Counted from the first letter of the stretch, positions 1-6,389 are shown. The stretch: 6,531 nt of DNA from an uncultured Lachnospiraceae bacterium (GCA_948665105.1 CAPNGW010000137.1:1-6531), one strand, 5' to 3'. Notes: generated from the sequence alone by a model not told the origin. Program-made: numbers and translations.

Positions 1-10
1 TAAGGCCCTG

Positions 11-38
11 TGGAATTTAACTCTGCACTGGAATTTAA
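11..38. repeat. short direct repeat TGGAATTTAA x2
   Basis: The decamer TGGAATTTAA occurs at 11-20 and again at 29-38, 18 bases apart, in the AT-rich leader before the HAD gene. Two copies with near two-turn spacing could be a protein-binding site, but chance is a fair alternative in AT-rich DNA. I found no convincing sigma-A promoter in bases 1-103. The window opens with TAA, which could be the stop codon of an upstream gene, so the HAD gene may be read from a promoter outside the window. Confidence 0.35.
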
Positions 39-103
39 AATTTCAAGTTACTAACGCATAAAGCAATAGAGCCAAAGAAAAAAGAAAGGAAGGTGCCCCC
101 TCC

Positions 104-2140
104 ATGAGAATGAAGCTCTACCATTTTCTGGTCAACCGCCACAGCCCCATCCAGAAAAAGTACTACAAATTAAGACAGGAAAAGCAAACGCCCTCCGGCC
201 GCCTCTACGCCTGGGGCTGTTTGCTGTGGATGAATTTCTGCTGGCTTTTGGGTTTTCGCAAATGGAAGGACGAAGTAGAGTTTCCCGACAAACAAAAGAG
301 GATTCCTGCAAACACCTCGGAATCTGCGTTGTCGCTTAAAGAATCGCCCAAGCAGCTTGCCAAAAAAATACTTCAGGCGGACATTATCTCCTTTGATATA
401 TTCGACACCCTGATTTTTCGTCCCTTTGCAACCCCTACTGACTTATTTTTTGTGGTGGGACAGAAATTAGGCTATATGGATTTTGAGAACATCCGCAAAA
501 TCATGGAATGGAGTGTGCGAAAAAAAGCATACGGGAAAACAAATTCCTACGAGGTCACTTTAGAGCAAATTTATCAGGAACTGGAGTATCAGGCAGGAGT
601 CCCCAAAGCCGCAGGTATGAACGCGGAGATAGAAACCGAGTTGGAATTTTGCTTCGGAAATCCCTACATGCGGGAGGTATTTCAAACGTTTAACCGGGAA
701 CTGGAAGGAACCGGCAAAAAAATTATCTGTGTTTCGGACATGTACCTTCCCTCCCACGTGTTGAAGCAACTACTTATAAAATGTGGTTTTCAGGGAATCC
801 ATGAAGTATATGTGTCCTGTGAAGCAGGCGCGTCCAAATCGGAGGGCTCCCTGTTTGGAGTCGTGGAAGCAAAAATCCGGGCAGAGCGAAATTTGACTGC
901 CAAAGAACCTCTCGTTTTTGTACATATCGGAGACAATCCCATTTCTGACGGGATACGTGCAAAGGAGAGCGGATGGAGGCATTACATCTATAAAAATGTG
1001 AACGCCTCAGGTATGCCATACCGGGCAGAGGATATGTCCGCCATCATCGGATCGTTGTACCGGGGAATTGTCAACGCCCGCATACATAACGGCCTTAAGG
1101 TATATGGAAACGATTATGAGCTGGGCTATCTCTATGGGGGACTTTTCGTGCTGGGTTATTGTCAGTTTATTCATAAACAGGCGGCAGAGCAGAAGGTGGA
1201 TAAGATTTTATTTTTGTCCCGGGACGGAGATATTCTGTGTCAGGTGTACAACAGGCTTTTTGCACCGGACAAGGGCGGTAATCCTTTTCCAAATGAATAC
1301 GTGTACTGGTCCAGAACCGTGGCTACAAAGATGGCTGCAAAATACTTTAAATACGATTATTTGCGCCGGTTTATTGACCATAAAGTAAATAAGCAGATTC
1401 CTTTAAGCAATATTTTCGCCGCCATGGGTCTTACGGACATGCTTCCTGTAATGTCTGCCTGGTTTTCAAATGATACGTATTTAACGGATAAAAATGCTCC
1501 TGTTATAAAAGAATATCTGCTGTCCCATTGGGAGAAGGTGCTATTGCACTATGCAGATTGCTTGTCCGCCGGGAAAAAATATTACAAAAAGGTTTTATGT
1601 GGCTGCAAAAAAGTTCTGGTCGTAGATGTGGGATGGGCCGGGAGCGGTGCAATTACTCTTGCTCATATCGTAAACCATATCTGGAATCTGAATTGCCGGG
1701 TCAACGGTGTTATTGCAGGAACCAATACCTGGCACAATGCGGAACCCAACGCCTCGGAACAATTTTTATACACAGGCAGTTTGACAAGTTATCTGTATTC
1801 CCAAGAGCACAATCGGGATTTCTGGAAATTCCATAATCCGGCTTTAGACCATAACCTGTTAATTGAAATGCTGCTTTCCTCCCAGCAGGGGAGCTTTACC
1901 GGATTTGAGACGGATGAAGCGGCGCCGGAAGGTTACCGTCTGCATTTTAAAGACCCGGATATTCCCATGGAAAAAGTACAACAGATTCAGCGTGGGATTC
2001 TGGATTTTACAGAGGATTACTTAAGATATGTTCCGGCAAATTTCCGTGACCGGCATATAATTTCTGGCGGAGATGCCTATGCGGTGCTTAAGATTTTGCT
2101 GCAAAGTGGTGTAAAAAGTGAGTTGGAGACGGAGATTTGA
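104..2140 (+). CDS. HAD-superfamily hydrolase-like protein (COG5610 type), polysaccharide-locus associated
   Basis: This is a 678-residue, probably cytoplasmic or membrane-associated protein. The HAD fold spans about residues 90-300. Motif I is SFDIFDTL, with the nucleophile Asp98. Motif II is CVSDMYLP, with Ser211. The motif III Lys is in GASKSEG (Lys245). Motif IV is HIGDNPISD (Asp277, Asp282). The residue two after the nucleophile is Phe100 rather than the general acid/base Asp of HAD phosphatases, so ordinary phosphatase activity cannot be assumed. A second region (about 335-678) carries FLSRDGD and VVDVGWAGSG, typical of the large COG5610-like proteins encoded with glycosyltransferases in capsule or wall-polysaccharide clusters. 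Residues 34-51 are hydrophobic and aromatic and could be a membrane-contact helix. The start at ATG 104 follows an AAGGAAGGTG ribosome binding site (86-95) by 8 bases; ATG 110 is a weaker alternative. The HAD assignment is firm. The substrate is unknown, and the polysaccharide role is inferred from the family, since no glycosyltransferase lies in the window. Confidence 0.85.
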   Translation: MRMKLYHFLVNRHSPIQKKYYKLRQEKQTPSGRLYAWGCLLWMNFCWLLGFRKWKDEVEFPDKQKRIPANTSESALSLKESPKQLAKKILQADIISFDIFDTLIFRPFATPTDLFFVVGQKLGYMDFENIRKIMEWSVRKKAYGKTNSYEVTLEQIYQELEYQAGVPKAAGMNAEIETELEFCFGNPYMREVFQTFNRELEGTGKKIICVSDMYLPSHVLKQLLIKCGFQGIHEVYVSCEAGASKSEGSLFGVVEAKIRAERNLTAKEPLVFVHIGDNPISDGIRAKESGWRHYIYKNVNASGMPYRAEDMSAIIGSLYRGIVNARIHNGLKVYGNDYELGYLYGGLFVLGYCQFIHKQAAEQKVDKILFLSRDGDILCQVYNRLFAPDKGGNPFPNEYVYWSRTVATKMAAKYFKYDYLRRFIDHKVNKQIPLSNIFAAMGLTDMLPVMSAWFSNDTYLTDKNAPVIKEYLLSHWEKVLLHYADCLSAGKKYYKKVLCGCKKVLVVDVGWAGSGAITLAHIVNHIWNLNCRVNGVIAGTNTWHNAEPNASEQFLYTGSLTSYLYSQEHNRDFWKFHNPALDHNLLIEMLLSSQQGSFTGFETDEAAPEGYRLHFKDPDIPMEKVQQIQRGILDFTEDYLRYVPANFRDRHIISGGDAYAVLKILLQSGVKSELETEI

Positions 2141-2193
2141 TGTTTCATAAATGTGCGTAACCAGTAACGGGGGAATTGCAAATTTAGGTTGAG

Positions 2194-2247
2194 AAAACAA
2201 AAAGAGCTAACAGAGTTATTGAAATTCTGAAATATGCGTGTTACAAT
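2194..2247 (+). promoter_or_regulatory. sigma-A promoter with extended -10 and A-rich upstream tract
   Basis: The -35 is TTGAAA at 2219-2224, followed by 17 bases and the -10 TACAAT at 2242-2247. A TGT directly before the -10 gives an extended -10. An A-rich tract (2194-2204) lies where an UP element would be. The expected transcription start is near 2254, about 83 bases before the FliD-like gene and immediately upstream of the sigma-D -35. The match is good, but it was found by eye in AT-rich DNA. Confidence 0.6.
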
Positions 2248-2256
2248 AATTATAAC

Positions 2257-2284
2257 TAAAGTTTAGCAGTGATATATCCGATAT
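2257..2284 (+). promoter_or_regulatory. sigma-D/sigma-28 (flagellar) type promoter
   Basis: TAAAGTTT at 2257-2264 and TCCGATAT at 2277-2284 are 12 bases apart. The known sigma-28 consensus is TAAAGTTT-N11-GCCGATAA in enterics, and TAAA with a 14-16 base gap to GCCGATAT in Bacillus. This site has all eight -35 bases, CCGATAT in the -10, and spacing within the Bacillus range. The start would be near 2291, giving a leader of about 45 bases. That it stands before a gene for a FliD-like protein makes a late flagellar regulon call much more likely than chance. Confidence 0.72.
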
Positions 2285-2287
2285 ATC
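2271..2287. repeat. perfect palindrome overlapping the sigma-D -10
   Basis: GATATATCCGATATATC is a perfect inverted repeat: two 7-base arms around CCG. It contains the whole sigma-D -10 element. It may be an operator for a dimeric repressor, or a by-product of the AT-rich CCGATAT sequence. It lies upstream of the expected sigma-D start, but a transcript from the upstream sigma-A promoter would include it. Confidence 0.55.
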
Positions 2288-2336
2288 AAACAGAAGAATA
2301 TGGAAGTTCATAGTTTATTCAAAGGAGTGAGAATGT

Positions 2337-3542
2337 ATGAGTCAAGGTTATTCACAGTTATTTCAGGGTATTTCATCCAGCGGCGGAGCGGGAAACCAGA
2401 ATTTCCTCTCAGATTATGCCAGCATTAAGAATGGAAGCTATGGCAAGCTTTTAAAGTCTTATTATAGCATGGGGAAGAACTCAGATACAACAGCTTCCAG
2501 TAAGAAAAGCAGTTCAAACAATGTTCTCGATAAAATTTTGGAAGAGCGGAAGAATCCGAAGATTTCCAAACAGGCCAAGGAAGCCAATGCAAATCTGACA
2601 GCAGGGCTTGCAAGCCTGAAGAGTTCTGTATCAGCATTGCAGAATGACAAAACTTATACAGACACGGGAGATGGACAGAGCGTATCCGACAAGGTAGTCT
2701 CCGCTATGAAGAAGTATGTGTCGGACTATAATGACGTTGTGAGTTCAGCAAAACGCTCCACACTGGAAAGCAAAACAGCATATGTGGCAAATATGATGAG
2801 CAATACCTCTGCCAATTCCAATAAGCTTTCGGAGCTTGGCATTACGGTGAACGCAGATGGAACCCTTCAACTGAATGATAAAAAGCTGAAGGAGGTAGAT
2901 GCCTCTAAAGTACAGGAGTTGTTTTCTGCTGAAGATATTATGAGCTATGGCTCAAAGATTTCGTCACGTGTTGAGTTTGCAAACAGCGGAAGCAGTTCAA
3001 ACACTACGGATGGCACGGATAGCACAGAGGGTACAGACACAGAGGGGACCAACAATACGACAGGCTCCAGTGCAGCTTCCCTCAAGGCGGACGGTAACGC
3101 GCTGGCATCCGATGAATTGTTTAAAAAGATAACGGGCAAGGATGGTAAAGCCGAATACGATATCAGCAAAATTTTTGCAACGGCAAAGAGCTTTGTCAAA
3201 AATTACAACGGTATGCTTGATAAGGCTGAGTCCAGTACAAATTCCGGCGTATTAGCCAATTTGTCCCAGATTAGGAAAAAAACAGCGGACAATGCAGATA
3301 TGCTGAAGCAGTTTGGAATCAGTGTAGATAACAAAGGCAGAATGACGATAGACGAGGACACATTTAAGAAATCAGACATGTCCCAGGTGCAGAACTTCTT
3401 CAAAGACTATGGTTCTTCTGTTGCCACCAATGCTTCATTGGTAGATTTTTATATGACTACCCAGGCAAATGCCTCCAATGGTTACACGGCCGCCGGAGCA
3501 TACAATGTACAGGGAAGTGCCCGGTATGCTGACTTCATATAA
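2337..3542 (+). CDS. FliD-like flagellar protein with duplicated C-terminal module
   Basis: The protein has 401 residues, no Cys, no signal peptide and no membrane segment, and is rich in Ser, Ala, Asn and Lys, as flagellar axial proteins are. Two related modules are visible. Module 1 (about 84-212) has KKYVSDYNDVVSSAKRS, then LSELGITVNADGTLQLNDKKL and VQELF. Module 2 (about 246-370) has KSFVKNYNGMLDKAESS, then LKQFGISVDNKGRMTIDEDTF and VQNFF. This order (FVxxYN helix, then LGIxxxxDGxLxLxxxxL) is that of the FliD (filament cap) C-terminal domain. A Ser/Thr/Gly/Asp/Asn linker (213-245) joins them. The N-terminus (SDYASIKNGSYGKLLKSYY) does not look like the normal FliD N-terminal domain, and the protein is shorter than most FliD proteins, so it is probably not the canonical cap. 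It may be a minor filament, cap-associated or surface protein exported by the flagellar system. ATG 2337 follows AAAGGAGTGA (2321-2330); ATG 2333 is out of frame. It appears monocistronic, between tandem promoters and a terminator. Confidence 0.75.
   Translation: MSQGYSQLFQGISSSGGAGNQNFLSDYASIKNGSYGKLLKSYYSMGKNSDTTASSKKSSSNNVLDKILEERKNPKISKQAKEANANLTAGLASLKSSVSALQNDKTYTDTGDGQSVSDKVVSAMKKYVSDYNDVVSSAKRSTLESKTAYVANMMSNTSANSNKLSELGITVNADGTLQLNDKKLKEVDASKVQELFSAEDIMSYGSKISSRVEFANSGSSSNTTDGTDSTEGTDTEGTNNTTGSSAASLKADGNALASDELFKKITGKDGKAEYDISKIFATAKSFVKNYNGMLDKAESSTNSGVLANLSQIRKKTADNADMLKQFGISVDNKGRMTIDEDTFKKSDMSQVQNFFKDYGSSVATNASLVDFYMTTQANASNGYTAAGAYNVQGSARYADFI
3023..3046 (+). repeat. CACAGAGGG repeats coding the Thr/Glu/Gly linker
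   Basis: CACAGAGGG occurs at 3023-3031 and 3038-3046, 15 bases apart and in frame. It encodes the repeated T-E-G-T-D pattern in the flexible linker between the two FliD-like modules. A 15-base period allows the linker to lengthen or shorten by five residues without a frameshift. Confidence 0.6.
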
Positions 3543-3577
3543 TGAATCATCTGCTTTATAAGTGATAAAAATATACA

Positions 3578-3628
3578 GGATGCGAATCAATCAGAGTCTA
3601 ATCTGAGGGGTTCGCATCCTTTTTTATT
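3578..3628 (+). terminator. intrinsic terminator after the FliD-like gene
   Basis: GGATGCGAA (3578-3586) pairs perfectly with TTCGCATCC (3611-3619). An inner TCAGA/TCTGA stem (3591-3595 and 3602-3606) closes a GTCTAA loop. A run of six T follows directly (3620-3625), then ATT. It begins 35 bases after the stop codon of the FliD-like gene and makes that gene a separate transcript from the next one. Confidence 0.93.
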
Positions 3629-3661
3629 CTATAGGAAAGTTCTTTGAACTTCCCGATAGAA
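3627..3661. repeat. long imperfect inverted repeat next to the terminator
   Basis: Bases 3627-3642 pair with 3646-3661 at 14 of 16 positions around a TTT loop: TTCTAT/ATAGAA outside, GG/CC, then AAGTTC/GAACTT inside. It begins within the T-rich tail of the preceding terminator and is followed by AATAAAT rather than a T run, so it is not an ordinary + strand terminator. On the - strand it is followed by ATAAAAAAGG, also not a T run. It may be a dispersed palindromic (REP- or MITE-like) element, or an RNA 3'-end stabiliser; neither can be shown from one copy. Confidence 0.7.
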
Positions 3662-3680
3662 TAAATCAGGTTTATTATGG

Positions 3681-3709
3681 TTGAAAAACACGGGATAAAA
3701 TGATAGAAT
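3681..3709 (+). promoter_or_regulatory. sigma-A promoter of the coiled-coil/ppaC unit
   Basis: The -35 TTGAAA (3681-3686), a 17-base spacer and the -10 TAGAAT (3704-3709) make a good housekeeping promoter. TGA immediately before the -10 gives an extended -10. The start would be near 3716, for a leader of about 64 bases. The leader holds a small hairpin, GCCGG/CCGGC (3746-3750 and 3763-3767), whose 3' arm ends one base before the AGGAG ribosome binding site (3769-3773). It could therefore affect translation start. Confidence 0.7.
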
Positions 3710-3779
3710 AGTTTTTATAATTACAGGGTTTTTAAGATATGGCAGGCCGGAAAAGACAATTACCGGCGAGGAGAAGCAT

Positions 3780-4577
3780 ATGGCAGATATGTTTGAAAAA
3801 TTGCAGGATTTTTTTCGAACCGGTAAAAGCAAATCGGACAAGAGAGAAAGGATTTTTATCAGCGTGAATAAAGAAGACATTTTGATGAAGCAGATTGACG
3901 AATTCAAGGAGAAGGCCATGGAGCTGCAGCAGATGCTGGATTTCAGAGAGAATCGTATGCAGGAGCTGTCTCAGGTTGTGAATGAGCGGGAGGAGAAAGC
4001 ACGGAAGCTGCAGCATGTGCTGGAGCAGAGGAAGCAGGAGGCGGACCGCATCACCAAGGAGGTGGAGGAGTGCGTCACCTTGATTTCCCGTAAGCTGGAA
4101 GGACAGATAGGACAGCTCTCCAGGAACATAGAACAGCAGATAGAGAGCTTGTCCATGGCTAATGATGCCAAGATTGCCCAGGTGTCCGTGCAGTTCGACA
4201 ACGGAACAGAGATGCTGGCAAATGGAATCTCCGCCCAGAGGGACAAGCTGGATAATTTAAACCATGAGCTGCCCCGGAAGCTGGGGGACAATCTGGGAGA
4301 GCAGATTTTGGGCATTAAGACAGAGCTGTTGGAGAAGCAGGATACGGTTAAGGCGGAGCTGTCGGAAAAGGTGCATACGGAGAATGTCAAGAGCTATCGG
4401 AATATGCAGACCCTCATTGAAGAGCTGGAGGCAAAGCTGGATGCCGCAGATCAGGGGGAGAAGAGAAGTAAGTCAGTAACAGGTTATTTGAAAGCCGCCA
4501 TTGTGCTGGGGGTACTGAATCTTTTGGCTATGGCAGGATTGTTTCTGTATGAAATGGGAATACTGAATCTGATGTAA
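3780..4577 (+). CDS. tail-anchored coiled-coil protein of unknown function
   Basis: I do not recognise a named family for this 265-residue protein. The N-terminus (1-35) is short, basic and mixed. Residues 40-95 form a strong charged coiled coil made of three tandem 14-residue (two-heptad) units: EKAMELQQMLDFRE (44-57), NRMQELSQVVNERE (58-71) and EKARKLQHVLEQRK (72-85). A second helical, coiled-coil-prone stretch covers about 100-225. One hydrophobic segment (about 239-257, IVLGVLNLLAMAGLFLY) lies eight residues from the C-terminus, with no N-terminal signal. This predicts a tail-anchored protein with its coiled coil in the cytoplasm. The start at ATG 3780 follows AGGAG by 6 bases. The ppaC start is 61 bases downstream with no terminator between them, so the two are probably co-transcribed. 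A scaffold or membrane-organising role is possible, but nothing catalytic is visible. Confidence 0.85.
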   Translation: MADMFEKLQDFFRTGKSKSDKRERIFISVNKEDILMKQIDEFKEKAMELQQMLDFRENRMQELSQVVNEREEKARKLQHVLEQRKQEADRITKEVEECVTLISRKLEGQIGQLSRNIEQQIESLSMANDAKIAQVSVQFDNGTEMLANGISAQRDKLDNLNHELPRKLGDNLGEQILGIKTELLEKQDTVKAELSEKVHTENVKSYRNMQTLIEELEAKLDAADQGEKRSKSVTGYLKAAIVLGVLNLLAMAGLFLYEMGILNLM

Positions 4578-4638
4578 TCATAAAGAGAGAGCGCCTGGAT
4601 AGTACGGTGCAGAAATTGATAAAAGGGGACATGATAAA

Positions 4639-6294
4639 TTGAAGGATAAGAAGAAAGTTTGGATTATAGGACATAAAAATCCCGATACGGATTCCATATG
4701 TGCAGCCATTGCATATACGGACTTGAAGAATAAGATTGGGGATGCCAGGTATGAGAGCAAGCGGGCCGGGGAACTGAATGAGGAGACGAAATATGTACTG
4801 GAGCATTTTAAGGTGACTCCGCCCGGGTATGTGCCTGATGTGGGGGCACAGGTCAAGGACATTGAGATACGAAGGACTGCCGGAGTGGACAGTCATATCT
4901 CCATGAAAACCGCATGGGAGCTGATGAAGGCGGAGAACGTGGTAACGCTTCCGGTGACAAGTCCGGAAGGAGCCCTGGAGGGACTGATTATCACCGGCGA
5001 CATCGCCACCTCCTACATGGACGTGTATGACAGTGAGATTCTGGCCCGGGCCAGAACCCAGTACAAGAATATCATTGAGACCTTGAATGCCACCCTGCTG
5101 GAGGGTAACGATCATGCCTATTTTACAAAGGGCAAGGTGGCAGTGGCTACCTCCAGCCCGGAGATGCTGGAGGAATACATTGAAGACGACGACCTGGTAA
5201 TCCTGGGCAACCGTTATGAGGTGCAGCTGTGTGCCCTGGAGCTCAATGCCAGCTGTATTATTGTCTGCTACGGGGCAAAGGTTTCCCAGACCATCCGGAA
5301 GATGGCCAGAGAGCGGGGCTGTATTCTTATGACCACCCCCTATGATACCTTTACGGTGGCCCGTCTGATTAACCAGAGTATTCCCATCAAGTATTTCATG
5401 CGCAGGGAAAATCTGGTGACCTTCGACTCAGAGGAATATATGGAGGATGTGAAGGAAATCATGTCCAAGGAGAGACACCGGGATTTCCCGATACTTGATC
5501 AGGATGGAAAATATGTGGGTATGATTTCCAGACGGAACTTGTTAAACATGAAGAAGAAACAGGTGATATTGGTGGACCACAATGAGAAGTCCCAGGCTGT
5601 GGACGGCATCGGTGGTGCGGAGATTCTGGAAATCATTGACCACCATAGGCTGGGTAGTCTTGAGACCATGTCTCCGGTATTTTTCCGAAACCAGCCCCTG
5701 GGCTGTACCTCCACCATCATCTATCAGATGTATCGGGAGAAGGAGATTGAGATTCCCAAAAAGATTGCAGGACTTCTGTGCTCCGCCATCGTCTCCGATA
5801 CCCTGATGTTCCGCTCACCCACCTGCACCGCCATTGACCGGGCAGCAGCGGAGGATTTGGCGCAGATTGCCGGGATTCAGATTGAAGAGCTGGCCAGGAA
5901 CATGTTCCAGGCAGGCAGTGATTTCAAGAGCAAGTCCCCGGAAGAGATTTTCTATCAGGATTTCAAGACCTTCTTTGTGTCCGAGGGAGATTTCGGGGTA
6001 GGCCAAATCAGCGCCATGAGCCGGGAGGAGCTGGAAGAGGTGAAGGAGAAGCTTCTGCCTTATCTGGAAACAGTATTGAAGGAACGGAAGCTGCACATGG
6101 TTTACGTGATGCTTACCAATATTCTGGAGGAGAGCACAGAGCTTATATACCTGGGGACCAATGCCAGACAGTATGCGGAGAGGGCCTTCCACATTCACCA
6201 GACTGAGGAGGGAGACAGCCTTGCCCTTAAGGGTGTGGTATCCAGGAAGAAACAGTTTATACCTGCGCTGATGTCGGCCTTGCAGGAGGAATAA
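4639..6294 (+). CDS. ppaC: manganese-dependent inorganic pyrophosphatase, family II, with CBS and DRTGG domains
   Basis: This cytoplasmic enzyme hydrolyses pyrophosphate to two phosphates and so pulls forward nucleotide-polymer and aminoacyl-tRNA synthesis. The 551 residues match the long CBS-type family II enzymes. The DHH catalytic domain is split by a regulatory insert. Motif GHKNPDTDS gives metal ligands His12, Asp16 and Asp18. CBS1 spans about 74-130, a DRTGG-type domain about 138-248, and CBS2 about 250-304. Catalysis resumes with VDHNEKSQ (Asp313), IDHH (Asp334, His335, His336) and SDTLMF (Asp387). The DHHA2 domain (about 435-548) ends with the substrate-binding SRKKQ (535-539). All key residues are present. 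In this family, AMP and ADP bound to the CBS pair inhibit, and diadenosine polyphosphates bound by the DRTGG-containing form activate; that is family knowledge. Translation starts at TTG 4639, 10 bases after AAAAGGGG (4621-4628). No in-frame ATG lies between it and the stop at 4600, and the N-terminus fits the family. Confidence 0.97.
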   Translation: MKDKKKVWIIGHKNPDTDSICAAIAYTDLKNKIGDARYESKRAGELNEETKYVLEHFKVTPPGYVPDVGAQVKDIEIRRTAGVDSHISMKTAWELMKAENVVTLPVTSPEGALEGLIITGDIATSYMDVYDSEILARARTQYKNIIETLNATLLEGNDHAYFTKGKVAVATSSPEMLEEYIEDDDLVILGNRYEVQLCALELNASCIIVCYGAKVSQTIRKMARERGCILMTTPYDTFTVARLINQSIPIKYFMRRENLVTFDSEEYMEDVKEIMSKERHRDFPILDQDGKYVGMISRRNLLNMKKKQVILVDHNEKSQAVDGIGGAEILEIIDHHRLGSLETMSPVFFRNQPLGCTSTIIYQMYREKEIEIPKKIAGLLCSAIVSDTLMFRSPTCTAIDRAAAEDLAQIAGIQIEELARNMFQAGSDFKSKSPEEIFYQDFKTFFVSEGDFGVGQISAMSREELEEVKEKLLPYLETVLKERKLHMVYVMLTNILEESTELIYLGTNARQYAERAFHIHQTEEGDSLALKGVVSRKKQFIPALMSALQEE

Positions 6295-6343
6295 GCATAT
6301 GAAGGGCTTGGATTGTCATCTGCCGGGGCCATAGAGGAAGTGA

Positions 6344-6389
6344 AGGGGTGTTGCAGCATCGTTTAAACAGACGATGGAGCGACACCCTT
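6344..6389 (+). terminator. long imperfect hairpin after ppaC, possible weak terminator
   Basis: GGGTGTTGC (6346-6354) pairs with GCGACACCC (6379-6387), with one G-T pair. CATCGT (6357-6362) pairs with ACGATG (6371-6376). A two-by-two internal loop (AG/GA) separates the two stems, and the apical loop is TTAAACAG. This gives 15 pairs in total. The 3' flank (TTGCTCTATGTCT) is T-rich but has no T run, so termination may be weak or protein-aided. It lies 51 bases past the ppaC stop and before a new promoter, which fits a transcript end. Confidence 0.5.

Noticed and set aside
36..41. TAAAAT as a -10 box before the HAD gene
   Set aside because: No acceptable -35 lies 16-18 bases upstream, and such hexamers are expected in AT-rich DNA.
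1068..1388. 106-codon open frame on the + strand inside the HAD gene
   Set aside because: It is a Trp/Arg/Cys-rich out-of-frame translation of a conserved coding region.
3635..3659. Possible second sigma-D site (GAAAGTTC ... CCCGATAG) before the coiled-coil gene
   Set aside because: The -35 and -10 each carry mismatches, the spacing is short, and the bases are explained by the hairpin at 3627-3661. A better sigma-A promoter lies at 3681-3709.
3739..3782. Upstream ATG at 3739, in a 9-base repeat ATATGGCAG shared with the true start at 3780
   Set aside because: It is out of frame with the coiled-coil gene and has no ribosome binding site. The second copy is preceded by AGGAG at proper spacing.
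3971..4390. 139-codon open frame on the - strand
   Set aside because: It is antisense to the coiled-coil gene, and its Ser/Cys/Phe-rich product is what reverse-complemented Glu/Gln/Leu coiled-coil codons give.
4591..4610. Small hairpin GCGCC/GGTGC between the coiled-coil gene and ppaC
   Set aside because: It has five pairs, one of them G-T, with a 10-base loop and no T run, so it is not a terminator and is within chance.
4528..5115. 195-codon open frame on the - strand
   Set aside because: It overlaps the start of ppaC, whose protein has every family motif, and it matches nothing I recognise.
5815..6198. 127-codon open frame on the - strand
   Set aside because: It is a shadow of the DHHA2 half of ppaC with no plausible domain.
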